Part shown: piece after piece, positions 8,299-15,685 of the stretch
How positions within the stretch are numbered: the first letter of the stretch is position 1
Layout of the letters: the number at the start of each line of letters is the position of its first letter
Source of the DNA: a candidate division WOR-3 bacterium
GTDB lineage: Bacteria; Hydrothermota; Tepidihabitantia; Tepidihabitantales; Tepidihabitantaceae
Direction: 5' to 3'
NCBI GenBank assembly: GCA_039801245.1
Contig: JBDRUF010000005.1
Location: 1-40,734 of the forward strand
DNA length: 40,734 nt
Notes under the pieces: generated by a model
What the model saw: the letters and a program-made list of their open reading frames with translations, nothing else
Databases searched by the model: none
Told to the model about the DNA's origin: nothing
Made by a program: the position numbers and the translations under genes

Positions 8299-8856
8299 CT
8301 ATTTACTTTTTAATCGGCGTTGGCGGAGAAGGGCGCGGTAAAATTCTCGGTATCGTTCTGCCATCCCTTCTGCCTCTGCCCATCTTCTAACCTCACGAAT
8401 GTTCACCTTTTGGTTGGTAGCGACCAAAATTGCCTGCTCCAGTCCCTGGCGGTCGTTAAAAAAGAAGAAATGGGCGAGCCGGTCCTTGACACAATCGGTA
8501 GGAGAAAGCAGGGTCAGTTGATAACCACCTGTGATGATGCGCTGCGGCTGTCTTATCGGTTCACCGCCAATAGCAGGTGGTGGCGGGCGGATGTCAATAA
8601 TTGTCTCTTCTTTCGGGTTGGTAAATGCGCCTGAGACCTTCGGATTGGAGTGATAGCCAAGTTCAGCAAGGGCGCTGGCGATGATTTTTTCCGGGTAACT
8701 GGCGGCGAGGACGAAATCAAGGTCACGGGTGACATATTTCCCTCGGGCGTAGATGGTTACGCAGGAACCACCAGAAAGCACCGTGTCAATTCCATAGGCT
8801 TTCAGTTTTGTGGAAATGCGGGCAGCAAGGCGCAGGATTTTAACGGCTCGGGACAT
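8299..8856 (-). CDS. Minimal nucleotidyltransferase, AbiEii/toxin-like
   Basis: 185 residues. The nucleotidyltransferase fold signature is present: Gly29-Gly30-Ser31, then Asp45-x-Asp47 (RDLDF), with a third acidic strand at Asp88 (IIDIRPP). These are the metal-binding residues of the Pol-beta superfamily. Size and pairing with a small winged-helix regulator resemble type IV/AbiE or MNT-type toxin-antitoxin pairs, where the transferase modifies tRNA or a partner protein. The ATG overlaps the end of the regulator gene by 17 bases, so the two are co-translated. The C-terminus is very basic (LLRQRRLKSK). A housekeeping role cannot be excluded; the AbiE/TA reading is inference from context. Confidence 0.7.
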   Translation of the reverse strand: MSRAVKILRLAARISTKLKAYGIDTVLSGGSCVTIYARGKYVTRDLDFVLAASYPEKIIASALAELGYHSNPKVSGAFTNPKEETIIDIRPPPPAIGGEPIRQPQRIITGGYQLTLLSPTDCVKDRLAHFFFFNDRQGLEQAILVATNQKVNIREVRRWAEAEGMAERYREFYRALLRQRRLKSK

Positions 8857-9220
8857 ACCTTACTGGTTTGCCTGGGATTCGGGGACGAAGACGGGGAATA
8901 TAGTAGCGTTCCCTTTCTTTCGCTGGCAAGAGTTCCAGCACCTTTTTCAAAAGGGCTTCAAGTTCCCGGCGAAAGGGGTAGCGGGGGTTAAGGTAGAACA
9001 GCCTGATTTTACCCCGGCGCCGGCTGTAAACAACACCATAATCCTCAAGGGTTTTCAGCTGTCGCTGAACCGCCCGCAGGGCAGCGTTTGTTTCTTCAGC
9101 GATTTCCCGGGGATATGCGGCATCGCGGGTAAAGAGGATGAGCAGTATCCACTCGCGCAGCGGCGAGCCCAAAAGTGGCTTCAGTAATGCCGAGCGGTTT
9201 TGACTACATTTTTTAGTCAT
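8840..9220 (-). CDS. Winged-helix transcription regulator, candidate antitoxin
   Basis: 126 residues from the ATG at 9220. Residues about 10-85 form a winged helix: SPLREWILLILF, then YPREIAEETNAALRAVQRQL as the recognition helices and VVYSRRRGKIRLFYLNPRYP as the wing. It is followed by a basic tail. An upstream in-frame ATG at 9241 lies inside the -10 box of the gene's own promoter, so the second ATG is more likely the real start. Two 21-bp operator-like repeats overlap the promoter and first codons, which points to autoregulation. It forms an overlapping pair with the nucleotidyltransferase. I cannot name a family with certainty; ArsR/MarR-like or AbiEi-like are candidates. Confidence 0.75.
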   Translation of the reverse strand: MTKKCSQNRSALLKPLLGSPLREWILLILFTRDAAYPREIAEETNAALRAVQRQLKTLEDYGVVYSRRRGKIRLFYLNPRYPFRRELEALLKKVLELLPAKERERYYIPRLRPRIPGKPVRYVPSR

Positions 9221-9241
9221 ATGACTACATTTTGCAGTCAT
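9200..9241. promoter_or_regulatory. Tandem 21-bp operator of the winged-helix gene
   Basis: Two adjacent 21-bp units (9221-9241 and 9200-9220) differ at only three positions. Each is an inverted repeat: TGACT and AGTCA arms around a TACATTTTN core. Together they cover the -10 box, the predicted transcription start and the first codons of the regulator. This is the expected place for an autorepressor site bound by two dimers. If the ATG at 9241 were used, the repeat would also encode a seven-residue peptide repeat, MTAKCSH then MTKKCSQ. Confidence 0.7.
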
Positions 9242-9267
9242 TATAATAGATAGTTTTGTTTAATCAA
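9240..9267 (-). promoter_or_regulatory. Promoter of the regulator/nucleotidyltransferase pair
   Basis: On the minus strand: TTGATT (9267-9262), 16 nt, a perfect TATAAT (9245-9240). Transcription should start near 9233, downstream of the ATG at 9241 and about 12 nt before the ATG at 9220. It lies between the tandem operator and the broken eamA copy. Confidence 0.7.
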
Positions 9268-9282
9268 GCCCTGCTCTTTTTT

Positions 9283-9364
9283 CAAGAGAATAACGGCAAA
9301 GGCCCAGAAAAGGGCGCAGAGCAGGGCAAGGGTCTCGCCGAAAAAGGGGAAAATAAACCGGCAC
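9283..9364 (-). pseudogene. Truncated, frameshifted 5' fragment of eamA
   Basis: From the GTG at 9364 the reading begins like EamA (M-P-V) but one extra base after about four codons shifts the frame, and homology ends after about 27 codons. In the shifted frame it stays open for roughly 33 codons and stops at the -35 region of the regulator promoter. It is most simply a dead copy of the transporter's start. Confidence 0.7.
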
Positions 9365-9370
9365 CGCTCA

Positions 9371-9398
9371 ATTATCAGCATCGGGCTGAAAGAGTCAA
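9371..9398 (-). promoter_or_regulatory. Second copy of the eamA promoter
   Basis: TTGACT (9398-9393), 16 nt, GATAAT (9376-9371) on the minus strand, identical boxes to the promoter at 8261-8288. If active it drives transcription through the eamA fragment into the regulator/nucleotidyltransferase pair. Confidence 0.55.
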
Positions 9399-9433
9399 GA
9401 GAGACGGCTAATTGTCAATCGTTATTTTCTCAC

Positions 9434-9478
9434 TTGACAGGGCGAGATGAATGAATATCATAAATGTGATGTATGATA
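9434..9478 (+). promoter_or_regulatory. Promoter and overlapping operator of the PKD lipoprotein gene
   Basis: TTGACA (9434-9439), 16 nt, TATCAT (9456-9461). A perfect inverted repeat, TATCATA (9456-9462) and TATGATA (9472-9478) with nine bases between, starts in the -10 box and runs past the predicted transcription start near 9468. That is a classic repressor position. The in-frame ATG at 9451 lies upstream of the start of transcription, so it is not used. Confidence 0.6.
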
Positions 9479-9549
9479 AGGGTACAGATAACCATGGCAT
9501 AAAAAGAAACCAAGTAATATTTAGCTGTTCTCAAGGAGGTGAATCATAT

Positions 9550-10215
9550 ATGAAATGTTGGATTAAAATAATCCTTACGGTTTTTATCTTCTTGAGCTGT
9601 AAGCATCCTCTTGGAATTAATCATCCTCCAGTAATTAACTCTATTTCTGGTGCCGATTATGTTGGTGTTAACGGCTCAATCACTTTAACTTGCTATGCCA
9701 GTGACCCTGATAACGACCCGCTTGACTACAACTGGACTTGCACAAACGGGACGTTTTCATCTTCTTCCGGTCAGACAATTACATGGTATGCTCCTTCTGC
9801 TTCGGGTAGCGCAACTGTTACGGTCACAGTTACTGATGGGCGCGGTGGCTCTGACACACGAAGCAAAACGATAACTGTCCAACGCGTCACTACCACACTG
9901 ATAGATTGGGATGGGCAAATTTTAGCAGGCTATTATATTTATTGGACTCAGGATTTGGCATCGGGGTATACAGTATCCGGTAACTTCTGGGTTGACAATT
10001 ATGACATCAACTTTCTGATTCTGGATGCCGCTAACTATGAGAACTGGCGAAATAATCGGTCCTACAATTATGTAGTAAGGGTTTTGCGTTCTTCCGGTTC
10101 ATCTTTTTCTGCAACGATAACAACAAGCGGTACCTACTACATTATCTTGGACAACACCTTCAGCCTGTTTACTGATAAATTCGCCCACCTTTTCTTGGAG
10201 AAAACTTCACCATAG
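9550..10215 (+). CDS. Secreted lipoprotein with a PKD/Ig-like domain
   Basis: 221 residues. The signal peptide ends in a lipobox FLSC with Cys17 as the lipidated residue. Residues about 25-115 form a PKD/Ig-like sandwich (ASDPDNDPLDYNWTC, VTVTVTDGRGGSDTRSKTITV). The rest is a second beta-rich region ending GTYYIILDNTFS, which resembles the close of bacterial pre-peptidase C-terminal domains, followed by a short odd tail. I start at 9550 because AAGGAGGTG (9533-9541) sits at the right distance and only this start gives a signal peptide. The gene is visibly richer in A+T than the operons around it, which suggests recent arrival. It probably sits on the cell surface. Confidence 0.75.
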   Translation: MKCWIKIILTVFIFLSCKHPLGINHPPVINSISGADYVGVNGSITLTCYASDPDNDPLDYNWTCTNGTFSSSSGQTITWYAPSASGSATVTVTVTDGRGGSDTRSKTITVQRVTTTLIDWDGQILAGYYIYWTQDLASGYTVSGNFWVDNYDINFLILDAANYENWRNNRSYNYVVRVLRSSGSSFSATITTSGTYYIILDNTFSLFTDKFAHLFLEKTSP

Positions 10216-10304
10216 GGACTAAAGGCGTATGTGACCAAAGGCGCGTCTCTCTCCAAGAGATTGATATTTGAGCTGATTGTATCAATGATGAGTTGGGGAA
10301 CAAC

Positions 10305-10733
10305 ATGCCTATCGGGAAGTTACGTTTCACCCTAAACCCATTGGGTGCAGTTAGAGGACTGGTTGAGAAGTGGCGCCCTCCTTTTTATAAGTCCGAATCT
10401 GAATACAAAAAGGACCTCTACAACTATCTGGTCAAGAATGTCAAAGGTATCGAGGTAGTCCGCGAGTTTGGTAGTAGCCGTTTGCGAGCCGACATCTGCG
10501 TGGGAAGAAAGGTATTCATTGAGATAAAGAAGGACTTGAATTCCACTTCTAAACTGCAACGCCTGCTCGGACAATTAGAGCTCTACGCAAAGGAAGGTTG
10601 GGATAACGGAATTCTTGTGGTCGTAGGGAAAGTTGAGCCAGACCTTCTGAGGCAAGCAGAGGAAGGACTTGAGCGATTTGAAGATGATTTTTCCTTTTTC
10701 ACTGACGAAGGATGGATAATAATTCGCAAATAA
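10305..10733 (+). CDS. PD-(D/E)XK nuclease-like protein
   Basis: 142 residues from ATG 10305; in-frame TTG 10293 is an alternative. The middle reads VREFGSSRLRADICVG then KVFIEIKKDL, which fits the PD-(D/E)XK core: Asp in RADICV, then E-x-K in IEIKK, with a following helix QRLLGQLELYA in the usual place. Such small folds occur in restriction enzymes, Holliday-junction resolvases and standalone DNA-damage or defence proteins. The C-terminus continues with an alternating strand/helix region. No methylase or helicase partner is adjacent. The exact role is unknown. Confidence 0.65.
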   Translation: MPIGKLRFTLNPLGAVRGLVEKWRPPFYKSESEYKKDLYNYLVKNVKGIEVVREFGSSRLRADICVGRKVFIEIKKDLNSTSKLQRLLGQLELYAKEGWDNGILVVVGKVEPDLLRQAEEGLERFEDDFSFFTDEGWIIIRK

Positions 10734-10781
10734 ATGGAAATGGGGAATTTAACGAGCCTCGCTTTATGCCGCTAATGAATA

Positions 10782-10819
10782 GAGGGATTTCTCTGCTTCG
10801 GTCGAAATGACACTTGCGG
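10782..10819 (+). repeat. Dispersed GGGATTTCTC hairpin repeat, copy 1
   Basis: GAGGGATTTCTC, a CTTCGGTCG centre, then AAATGAC. The same block, inverted in orientation, occurs at 22063-22110, where the centre forms a clean TCCAC/GTGGA hairpin. This is an intergenic repeat of unknown function. Confidence 0.5.
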
Positions 10820-11060
10820 TAATTTAAGGGTTCGTTAAGTTCTAAGTATACATATAAGTATACTAAATATCAGGGGTTGTTTTGGGGTTAAGTTTCGTAG
10901 TTTCATAATTTAGGGAAAATCCAGTTTTAGTTGGGGGGTGACTCCCCCGGTGGTTTTGGTTCTGGTGTTTTTATCCGGCTTTTCGGTCGCAATCCTTGCA
11001 GTTTTTAAGGGTCTGTTAAGTGTGATAACAAAAGGACCAAGGAGCGGAAACTGAGGCTTT
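10820..11060. other. Gene-free region with several small repeats
   Basis: No gene is supportable between 10734 and 11128. It contains a perfect inverted repeat AGTATAC/GTATACT with a six-base loop (10845-10864), two near-identical blocks AAGGGT-YY-GTTAAGT about 180 bp apart (about 10827 and 11008), a GC-rich hairpin (10933-10953) and the start of a TTCGGTC micro-repeat before the next promoter. Confidence 0.5.
10933..10953 (+). repeat. GC-rich hairpin repeat, copy 1
   Basis: GGGGG-TGACT-CCCCC followed by GGTGG. A copy with one base changed in the centre lies at 31026-31045 in the same orientation. Neither is followed by a T-run, so neither is a typical terminator. Confidence 0.55.
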
Positions 11061-11090
11061 CGTCTTCGGTCTTCCGACTTCGGTCTTGCC
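11061..11090 (+). repeat. TTCGGTC micro-repeat upstream of the PKD lipoprotein operon
   Basis: Repeated heptamer-like units, GTCTTCGGTCTTCC then GACTTCGGTCTTGCC, lie just before the -35 box at 11091. Related units occur inside coding sequence at 11876-11928, 19168-19190 and 23533-23552. Confidence 0.5.
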
Positions 11091-11118
11091 TTGACTTGGC
11101 AAGGGTTTCTTTTAAGAT
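11085..11118 (+). promoter_or_regulatory. Near-leaderless promoter with an inverted repeat around the -35 box
   Basis: TTGACT (11091-11096), 16 nt, TAAGAT (11113-11118). The ATG at 11129 lies ten bases after the -10, so the leader is at most a few bases. A perfect inverted repeat, CTTGCC (11085-11090) and GGCAAG (11098-11103), is centred on the -35 box and may be a binding site. Confidence 0.65.
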
Positions 11119-11128
11119 TTAAGGGTTG

Positions 11129-11794
11129 ATGAATATTTGGCTAAAGAAATTGGGTCCGGTTTTTGCCGGCATAGTTGCCTTTATTGTTTTATTCAGCGGT
11201 TGCGAGAACAGGGCGCCATCGGTGCCGATTGTTTCCGGAACCGAGCGGGCAAGACCGAATGATACGATAGTTGTTTATGCGCTTTCGGTTGACAAGGAGG
11301 GCGACTCCATCTCCTATCTCTTTGACTGGAGTAATGAGGAGGATTCGGTCTGGAGCGAGTGGCTGCCATCAGGGGTGGAGTGCTTTCGCAAGGTTGCCTT
11401 TCTTGATACCGGCGGCTATTTTCTGCGGGTGAAGGCAAGGGATGCGCGAAAGGAGTCGGGCTGGTCAGACACATTTTTTGTCACTATCAGGTTTTATCAG
11501 CCTTTGGTGCCCAAAAGACCTGCAGGACCGGACACGGTTGTTGTCAATGATACGGTGGCTTTTGCCTCGTCCGCGAATCATCCTCTTGGGGAGTCAATGG
11601 CGCTGCAGTTTGACTGGGGTGATACCATTGGTGAGTGGAGCGGATTTTTCCTGCCGGGAACAATTGTTGCTGACCGGCACGCCTGGTCTGGTGCCGGGGT
11701 TTACGAGGTGAGGTGCCGGGCAAAGGACCGAAAGGGTTTTGTCTCAGACTGGTCTTTGCCAGAGACGGTTTGGGTTTTTGACAGTCTGTTTTAA
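11129..11794 (+). CDS. PKD-like surface lipoprotein
   Basis: 221 residues. The signal peptide ends FSGC with Cys25 as the lipid-carrying residue. Two beta-sandwich modules follow, each with a run like SISYLFDWSNEEDSVWSEW or MALQFDWGDTIGEWSGF, similar to PKD domains that begin 'DxEGDxxxYxFDWG'. The lipoprotein at 9550 and the partial gene at 40518 have the same plan, so this is a multi-copy surface family. I prefer ATG 11129 over the TTG just before it because of its distance from the promoter. The next gene begins 25 bases after the stop and is probably co-transcribed. Confidence 0.75.
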   Translation: MNIWLKKLGPVFAGIVAFIVLFSGCENRAPSVPIVSGTERARPNDTIVVYALSVDKEGDSISYLFDWSNEEDSVWSEWLPSGVECFRKVAFLDTGGYFLRVKARDARKESGWSDTFFVTIRFYQPLVPKRPAGPDTVVVNDTVAFASSANHPLGESMALQFDWGDTIGEWSGFFLPGTIVADRHAWSGAGVYEVRCRAKDRKGFVSDWSLPETVWVFDSLF

Positions 11795-11819
11795 GGGTGA
11801 AGGTCAAAGGAGGTTTTTG

Positions 11820-14800
11820 GTGAAAAGGTTGGTTTGGGTTTTATTTCTTGTCGGTCTGGTAGGTGCAGGCAAAGGACCGATGACCGAGGACCGAGAACCA
11901 TCTTCTATCTTCGGTCTTCGGTCTTCCCTAAGGGAGCTGAAGGTCAAGGTCTTTTGCCCGCGGGTCCAACTGGACCGGGTTGCCAAGGATGTGCTTGAGT
12001 TCTATGAGGTGAAGGATGATTATTTTATCGGTGCGGTTAAGGAAAGGGCATATCAAAAACTTTTGAGTCTGGGCTATAAGGTTGAGGTTCTGGTTTCTGA
12101 TATGGAGGCGGAGGCGAACAGAAACTGCCCGAAGGATGATTTTGGCAGGTATCACTCCTATCAGGAGATTATGGACACATTTGCCCTGATTGCCAGTACC
12201 TATCCGGAGATTTGCCTTTTGGACACGATTGCGGTTTCGCCAACCGGGAAGTATGTGATTGCCCTAAAGATTACCAAAGACCCGACACTGGAAAATCACC
12301 GCCCCAGACTGGAATGGGATGGGACAACCCATGGCAATGAGAACATCGGCACCGAGATATGCTTTTTCTTTGTCAGGCAGTTGACCGAAAATTACGGGTC
12401 AGACAGTCTGATTACCTATCTGGTGAATAACAGGGAAATCTGGATTATCCCCTGTGTCAACCCTGAAGGTCTGATAAACCGGACAAGGGGCAACTCCAAT
12501 GGGATTGACCTGAACCGTGACTATGGCTATGCCTGGAATGAGGAGTCAGGGGCAGATGTGCCCTGGAGCCAGCCCGAGATCAGGGGTTTCAGGAATTTCT
12601 TTCAGAACCGCCCTTTTGTGATGACAATGACCTATCACAGCGGCACCCGTGCGGTGATGTGGCCCTGGAGTTATTCGCGCATCGCCACCTATGACAGTGT
12701 TGCCCATTCCCAGCTCTGCCAGCAATATGGCAGTATCACCGGCTATCCGGCATATCAGATCTCCCGGGGTCTTTATGAGTGTCAGGGGACATCAACCGAC
12801 TTTTATTACGGCGCAGAGGGGGCTTTGGGCTTTGCCGCTGAGGTTGCCAATGGTCAGCCGCCACCACAGAGTGAGATTGACACCATCTGCCGGGCAAACT
12901 GGACCGCAAGCAAACAGTGGATGATAAAGGGCGGTTATGGTCTGCGCGGGCAGATTACCGATTCCATAACAGGAATGCCGGTGAAAAGGGCGCTGGTTAT
13001 CTCTGACCCGACAAACTGGATGGTCTATACCGATACCTGCGGCTGGTTTTTCAAATATGTGGTTCCGGGAACATATGCGCTCAAGGTGATTGCTGATGGT
13101 TATCAGACCAGGACGATAAACAATATCGTTGTGCCGAACGATACATTTGTTGTGGTGAATGTGGCGCTGAAGCCGGATACAACCGCGCCGATAACCGGTT
13201 ACAAGGTAACAACCTGGATTTGCAAAAGTCCGACCGGCGCGGGCAACACGATGGGGCTTTTTGGTCTTTTCCGGCGGGATGACCGGTCGTTCACTTTGAC
13301 TGCAAGGGGAACTGCGGTGATTGAGATGGGCACCGGGATAATCAACGGTCCGGGCACAGATTTTACTGTTTATTCCACAAGTAATAAGCCCTGTTCGGTC
13401 TTAGTTTCAACCGAATGGAATGGACCCTGGAGTTTCTGTGCGTACGGGAGCGGTAATATCGCCTGCGATTTGGCTGATGCCGGGGTAAGTCTGGCAAACT
13501 TTATCCGGCTTGTTGACTGCGGGCAGAGTTATGACCTGGATGCGATTGAAGGAACGATTATCAATGCCCCGGCACTGATTTTACAGTCCCAGACCGTGAT
13601 TGATTCGCCGCCTGGGGGTAATGGTGATGGCAGGTTTGACCCGGGTGAGAATGTGGATTTGGTAATTGCCTTGAGGAACGCTGGCAGGGTTGCAGCAGAT
13701 GGTATTAGCGCGGTTCTACGAACCCTTGACCAGTTCGTGTCGGTCCTGGACTCAACCGCTGAATTTGGCGATATTTTGCCCGATTCGGCGAAGAGCAACT
13801 TTTCTGACCGGTTCAGGGTTATGGCAGCCCGCGAGACCCCACGCGAGCACAGTGCTGAGATGTGGCTTTACCTCTCGGGCACCAATTATTCAGACAGCAT
13901 CAGGTTCAGAATGGTGGTAGGCGAGTTGAGGATGATTGACCCGATTCCGGACAACTCTGAGCCAACGCTTTACTGGGCTTATGATGAGGTTGACACATTA
14001 TATCCAGAGCATCCTGAGTTTGAATGGGTGGAAATCAGAAATCTTGGCACCAGGCTCAGCCTGACCGATGACCAGACCAGGGTTATAGGTCTGCCAGCAA
14101 ACTTTGGACCGTTTATCTTCTATGGACAGAGTTATAACCGGATTTCAATCTGCTCCAATGGCTGGATTGCACCAGATTCAACCGGCAGTGCGAGTCCGAA
14201 TAATACTACTTTCCCCAATACCAATATGCCGGCAATTATTGCTGCAAACTGGGATGACCTGTACCCACCAACAGGGAACGGAGTATGGTATTATTACGAT
14301 ACCGCAAATCACCGGTTCATTGTTGAGTGGGATTCGGTCCATTACTACAACCCGCGTAGCCAGTGGGAGAAGTTTGAGATAATCCTTTACGACACCACGC
14401 TTGCAAGCGAGGATGGCAACTCCAAGTTCCTGTTCCAGTATCTGACAGCGAATCAACCAGGAACATCGGCAACAATCGGTATGCAGGACCATACGCGCAG
14501 CAAATTCATTCAGGTTCTCTGCAACGGCTCTTATCATCGGGCAGCATCACCCTGGATTTCCGGTCATGCGATAAAGTTTTCAACCGACACCCCTACCGGT
14601 ATCAAAGACAAAGATTTAGGTCAAGGATTCTCAGCCTTAATCCTAACCTCAACCTGTCCTGTAACGACAACCTCTGTTAACCTCTCCTACTCATTACCAA
14701 AAGCTGATTTTGCCAGTCTGGTGATATACGACCGGTGCGGCAGAGTTGTGCACAGGTTTGATTTGGGTAAACAAGATGCGGGGAGGTATCAGATTAACTG

Positions 14801-14906
14801 GAACCTGACCGATTCTAAGGGGATGAGGTTAAGTGAAGGTATTTACTGGGCAAGATTACTCACCGGTAAAGCCCAGGCAACGGTAAAACTGGTGGTGGTG
14901 CGCTGA
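11820..14906 (+). CDS. Secreted M14 zinc carboxypeptidase with C-terminal sorting domain
   Basis: 1028 residues from GTG 11820, chosen because AAAGGAGG (11806-11813) precedes it and a signal peptide follows. The peptidase domain (about 95-370) has the zinc ligands His171 and Glu174 (HGNE) and His273 (MTYHSG), substrate-binding [19 protein letters not shown] and the catalytic Glu341 (AAEVANG). Next come a carboxypeptidase-regulatory-like fold ([19 protein letters not shown]), beta-rich modules and, in the last 80 residues, a FlgD/Por-type sorting domain ([23 protein letters not shown]). It is probably exported and attached to or released from the surface. Residues just after the signal peptide derive from a TTCGGTC-type repeat. 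Confidence 0.9.
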   Translation: MKRLVWVLFLVGLVGAGKGPMTEDREPSSIFGLRSSLRELKVKVFCPRVQLDRVAKDVLEFYEVKDDYFIGAVKERAYQKLLSLGYKVEVLVSDMEAEANRNCPKDDFGRYHSYQEIMDTFALIASTYPEICLLDTIAVSPTGKYVIALKITKDPTLENHRPRLEWDGTTHGNENIGTEICFFFVRQLTENYGSDSLITYLVNNREIWIIPCVNPEGLINRTRGNSNGIDLNRDYGYAWNEESGADVPWSQPEIRGFRNFFQNRPFVMTMTYHSGTRAVMWPWSYSRIATYDSVAHSQLCQQYGSITGYPAYQISRGLYECQGTSTDFYYGAEGALGFAAEVANGQPPPQSEIDTICRANWTASKQWMIKGGYGLRGQITDSITGMPVKRALVISDPTNWMVYTDTCGWFFKYVVPGTYALKVIADGYQTRTINNIVVPNDTFVVVNVALKPDTTAPITGYKVTTWICKSPTGAGNTMGLFGLFRRDDRSFTLTARGTAVIEMGTGIINGPGTDFTVYSTSNKPCSVLVSTEWNGPWSFCAYGSGNIACDLADAGVSLANFIRLVDCGQSYDLDAIEGTIINAPALILQSQTVIDSPPGGNGDGRFDPGENVDLVIALRNAGRVAADGISAVLRTLDQFVSVLDSTAEFGDILPDSAKSNFSDRFRVMAARETPREHSAEMWLYLSGTNYSDSIRFRMVVGELRMIDPIPDNSEPTLYWAYDEVDTLYPEHPEFEWVEIRNLGTRLSLTDDQTRVIGLPANFGPFIFYGQSYNRISICSNGWIAPDSTGSASPNNTTFPNTNMPAIIAANWDDLYPPTGNGVWYYYDTANHRFIVEWDSVHYYNPRSQWEKFEIILYDTTLASEDGNSKFLFQYLTANQPGTSATIGMQDHTRSKFIQVLCNGSYHRAASPWISGHAIKFSTDTPTGIKDKDLGQGFSALILTSTCPVTTTSVNLSYSLPKADFASLVIYDRCGRVVHRFDLGKQDAGRYQINWNLTDSKGMRLSEGIYWARLLTGKAQATVKLVVVR
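11876..11928 (+). repeat. TTCGGTC/GACCGA micro-repeat inside the carboxypeptidase gene
   Basis: The DNA reads as GACCGATGACCGAGGACCGA followed by TCTTCGGTCTTCGGTCTTCC, an inverted arrangement of the same unit. It encodes a low-complexity [16 protein letters not shown] peptide between the signal peptide and the propeptide, a place that tolerates insertions. Confidence 0.55.
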
Positions 14907-14907
14907 T

Positions 14908-15369
14908 ATGAAGGCAAAGGGCAAAAAGGTAAAACGCAAAGGCTGGGATGACTATTTCCTTGCCATTGCCCGTTTAGTGGCTGAGCGTTCAACCTGTCTG
15001 CGCCGGAAGGTTGGTGCGGTCTTGGTGCGGGACAAACGCATTCTCTGCACCGGTTATAACGGCGCGCCGCACGGACTACCTCACTGCGATAAAGCCGGGT
15101 GTCTGCGAGCAAAGTTGCACATTCCTGCAGGCGAGCGGATTGAAATCTGCCGGGGTATCCATGCAGAACAGAATACGCTGGTGCAGGCGGCAGCGTTTGG
15201 AATCGGAGTTTCAGGAGCAACCCTTTACTGCACCCATGCACCCTGTATTACCTGCGCCAAGATGCTGATTAATGCTGGTATCAGGGAGTTTGTTATTGCG
15301 GAGGATTATCCTGACAGTTTTGCCCGCCAATTCTTGAAAGAGGCAGGGGTGAAGGTGCGCAAGGTTTAG
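14908..15369 (+). CDS. dCMP deaminase (ComEB/Dcd-type)
   Basis: 153 residues of the zinc-dependent cytidine/deoxycytidylate deaminase fold. The zinc site is complete: His and the proton-shuttling Glu in GIHAEQNTL, and two cysteines in [10 protein letters not shown]. An additional cysteine-rich loop, [13 protein letters not shown], matches the dCMP deaminase subgroup. It supplies dUMP for thymidylate synthesis in the cytoplasm. The ATG lies one base after the carboxypeptidase stop, so it rides on that transcript although the functions are unrelated. Confidence 0.9.
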   Translation: MKAKGKKVKRKGWDDYFLAIARLVAERSTCLRRKVGAVLVRDKRILCTGYNGAPHGLPHCDKAGCLRAKLHIPAGERIEICRGIHAEQNTLVQAAAFGIGVSGATLYCTHAPCITCAKMLINAGIREFVIAEDYPDSFARQFLKEAGVKVRKV

Positions 15370-15384
15370 AGCTATTTTTGGTTC

Positions 15385-15412
15385 TTGAACTGTCAACAAA
15401 AAACTATAAACT
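15385..15412 (+). promoter_or_regulatory. Candidate promoter of the ptsH operon
   Basis: TTGAAC (15385-15390), 16 nt, TAAACT (15407-15412). Twelve bases follow to the ATG at 15425, so the leader is only about five bases and carries no Shine-Dalgarno. The same -10 hexamer occurs at 22232-22237. Confidence 0.5.
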
Positions 15413-15424
15413 ACAAACTAAATT

Positions 15425-15685
15425 ATGATTAGAGAGAACATCAAAATTGGCGGTCCGGTCGGATTGCATGCCCGACCAGCAGCAGAATTCGTTAAGATAG
15501 CAGAAAGGTTCAAATCAAAGGTGAGATTGTCAAAGGATGGTATCTGGGTCAACGGTAAGAGTATCTTAGCAATTCTCTCTCTTGCTGCGGAAAAGGGGAG
15601 TTTAGTTACATTAGAGGTTACAGGTGAGGATGAAGAGGAGGCTTTTAGAGCCTTGAAGGAGAAACTGACCTCGGATGATGCATAA
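15425..15685 (+). CDS. ptsH: Phosphocarrier protein HPr
   Basis: 86 residues, standard size. The phosphate-accepting His15 sits in GLHARPAAEF, and Ser46 in NGKSILAIL is kept, so the protein could be a target for HPr kinase as in Firmicutes and many other bacteria. It overlaps the Enzyme I gene by 11 bases. No Enzyme II sugar permease is present in the window, so the pair may serve regulation or a distant permease. Confidence 0.95.
   Translation: MIRENIKIGGPVGLHARPAAEFVKIAERFKSKVRLSKDGIWVNGKSILAILSLAAEKGSLVTLEVTGEDEEEAFRALKEKLTSDDA

Larger units (their letters stand above)
9283..9401. repeat. Direct repeat copy B: duplicated eamA promoter and 5' end
   Basis: Same orientation as copy A (8165-8290). 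It carries the eamA -35 and -10 boxes, the GTG start and about 27 codons, then ends. The spacer between the promoter boxes differs by what look like compensating small indels yet stays at 16 nt. The two copies flank the 990-bp regulator/nucleotidyltransferase cassette like a long target duplication or the scar of a tandem duplication. Confidence 0.85.

Noticed and set aside
9262-9364. 33-codon frame from the broken eamA copy as a real small gene
   Set aside because: Its frame is shifted from that of eamA after about four codons, so the peptide has no relation to the transporter; a decayed copy is simpler.
8165-9401. Insertion sequence or integron-type element
   Set aside because: There is no transposase, integrase or terminal inverted repeat; only direct repeats of host sequence are present.
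9451-9549. Upstream ATG for the PKD lipoprotein
   Set aside because: It lies before the predicted transcription start, while ATG 9550 has a strong Shine-Dalgarno and begins a proper lipoprotein signal.
10933-10953. GC hairpin as a terminator for the nuclease gene
   Set aside because: It lies 200 bases after the stop and has no T-run.
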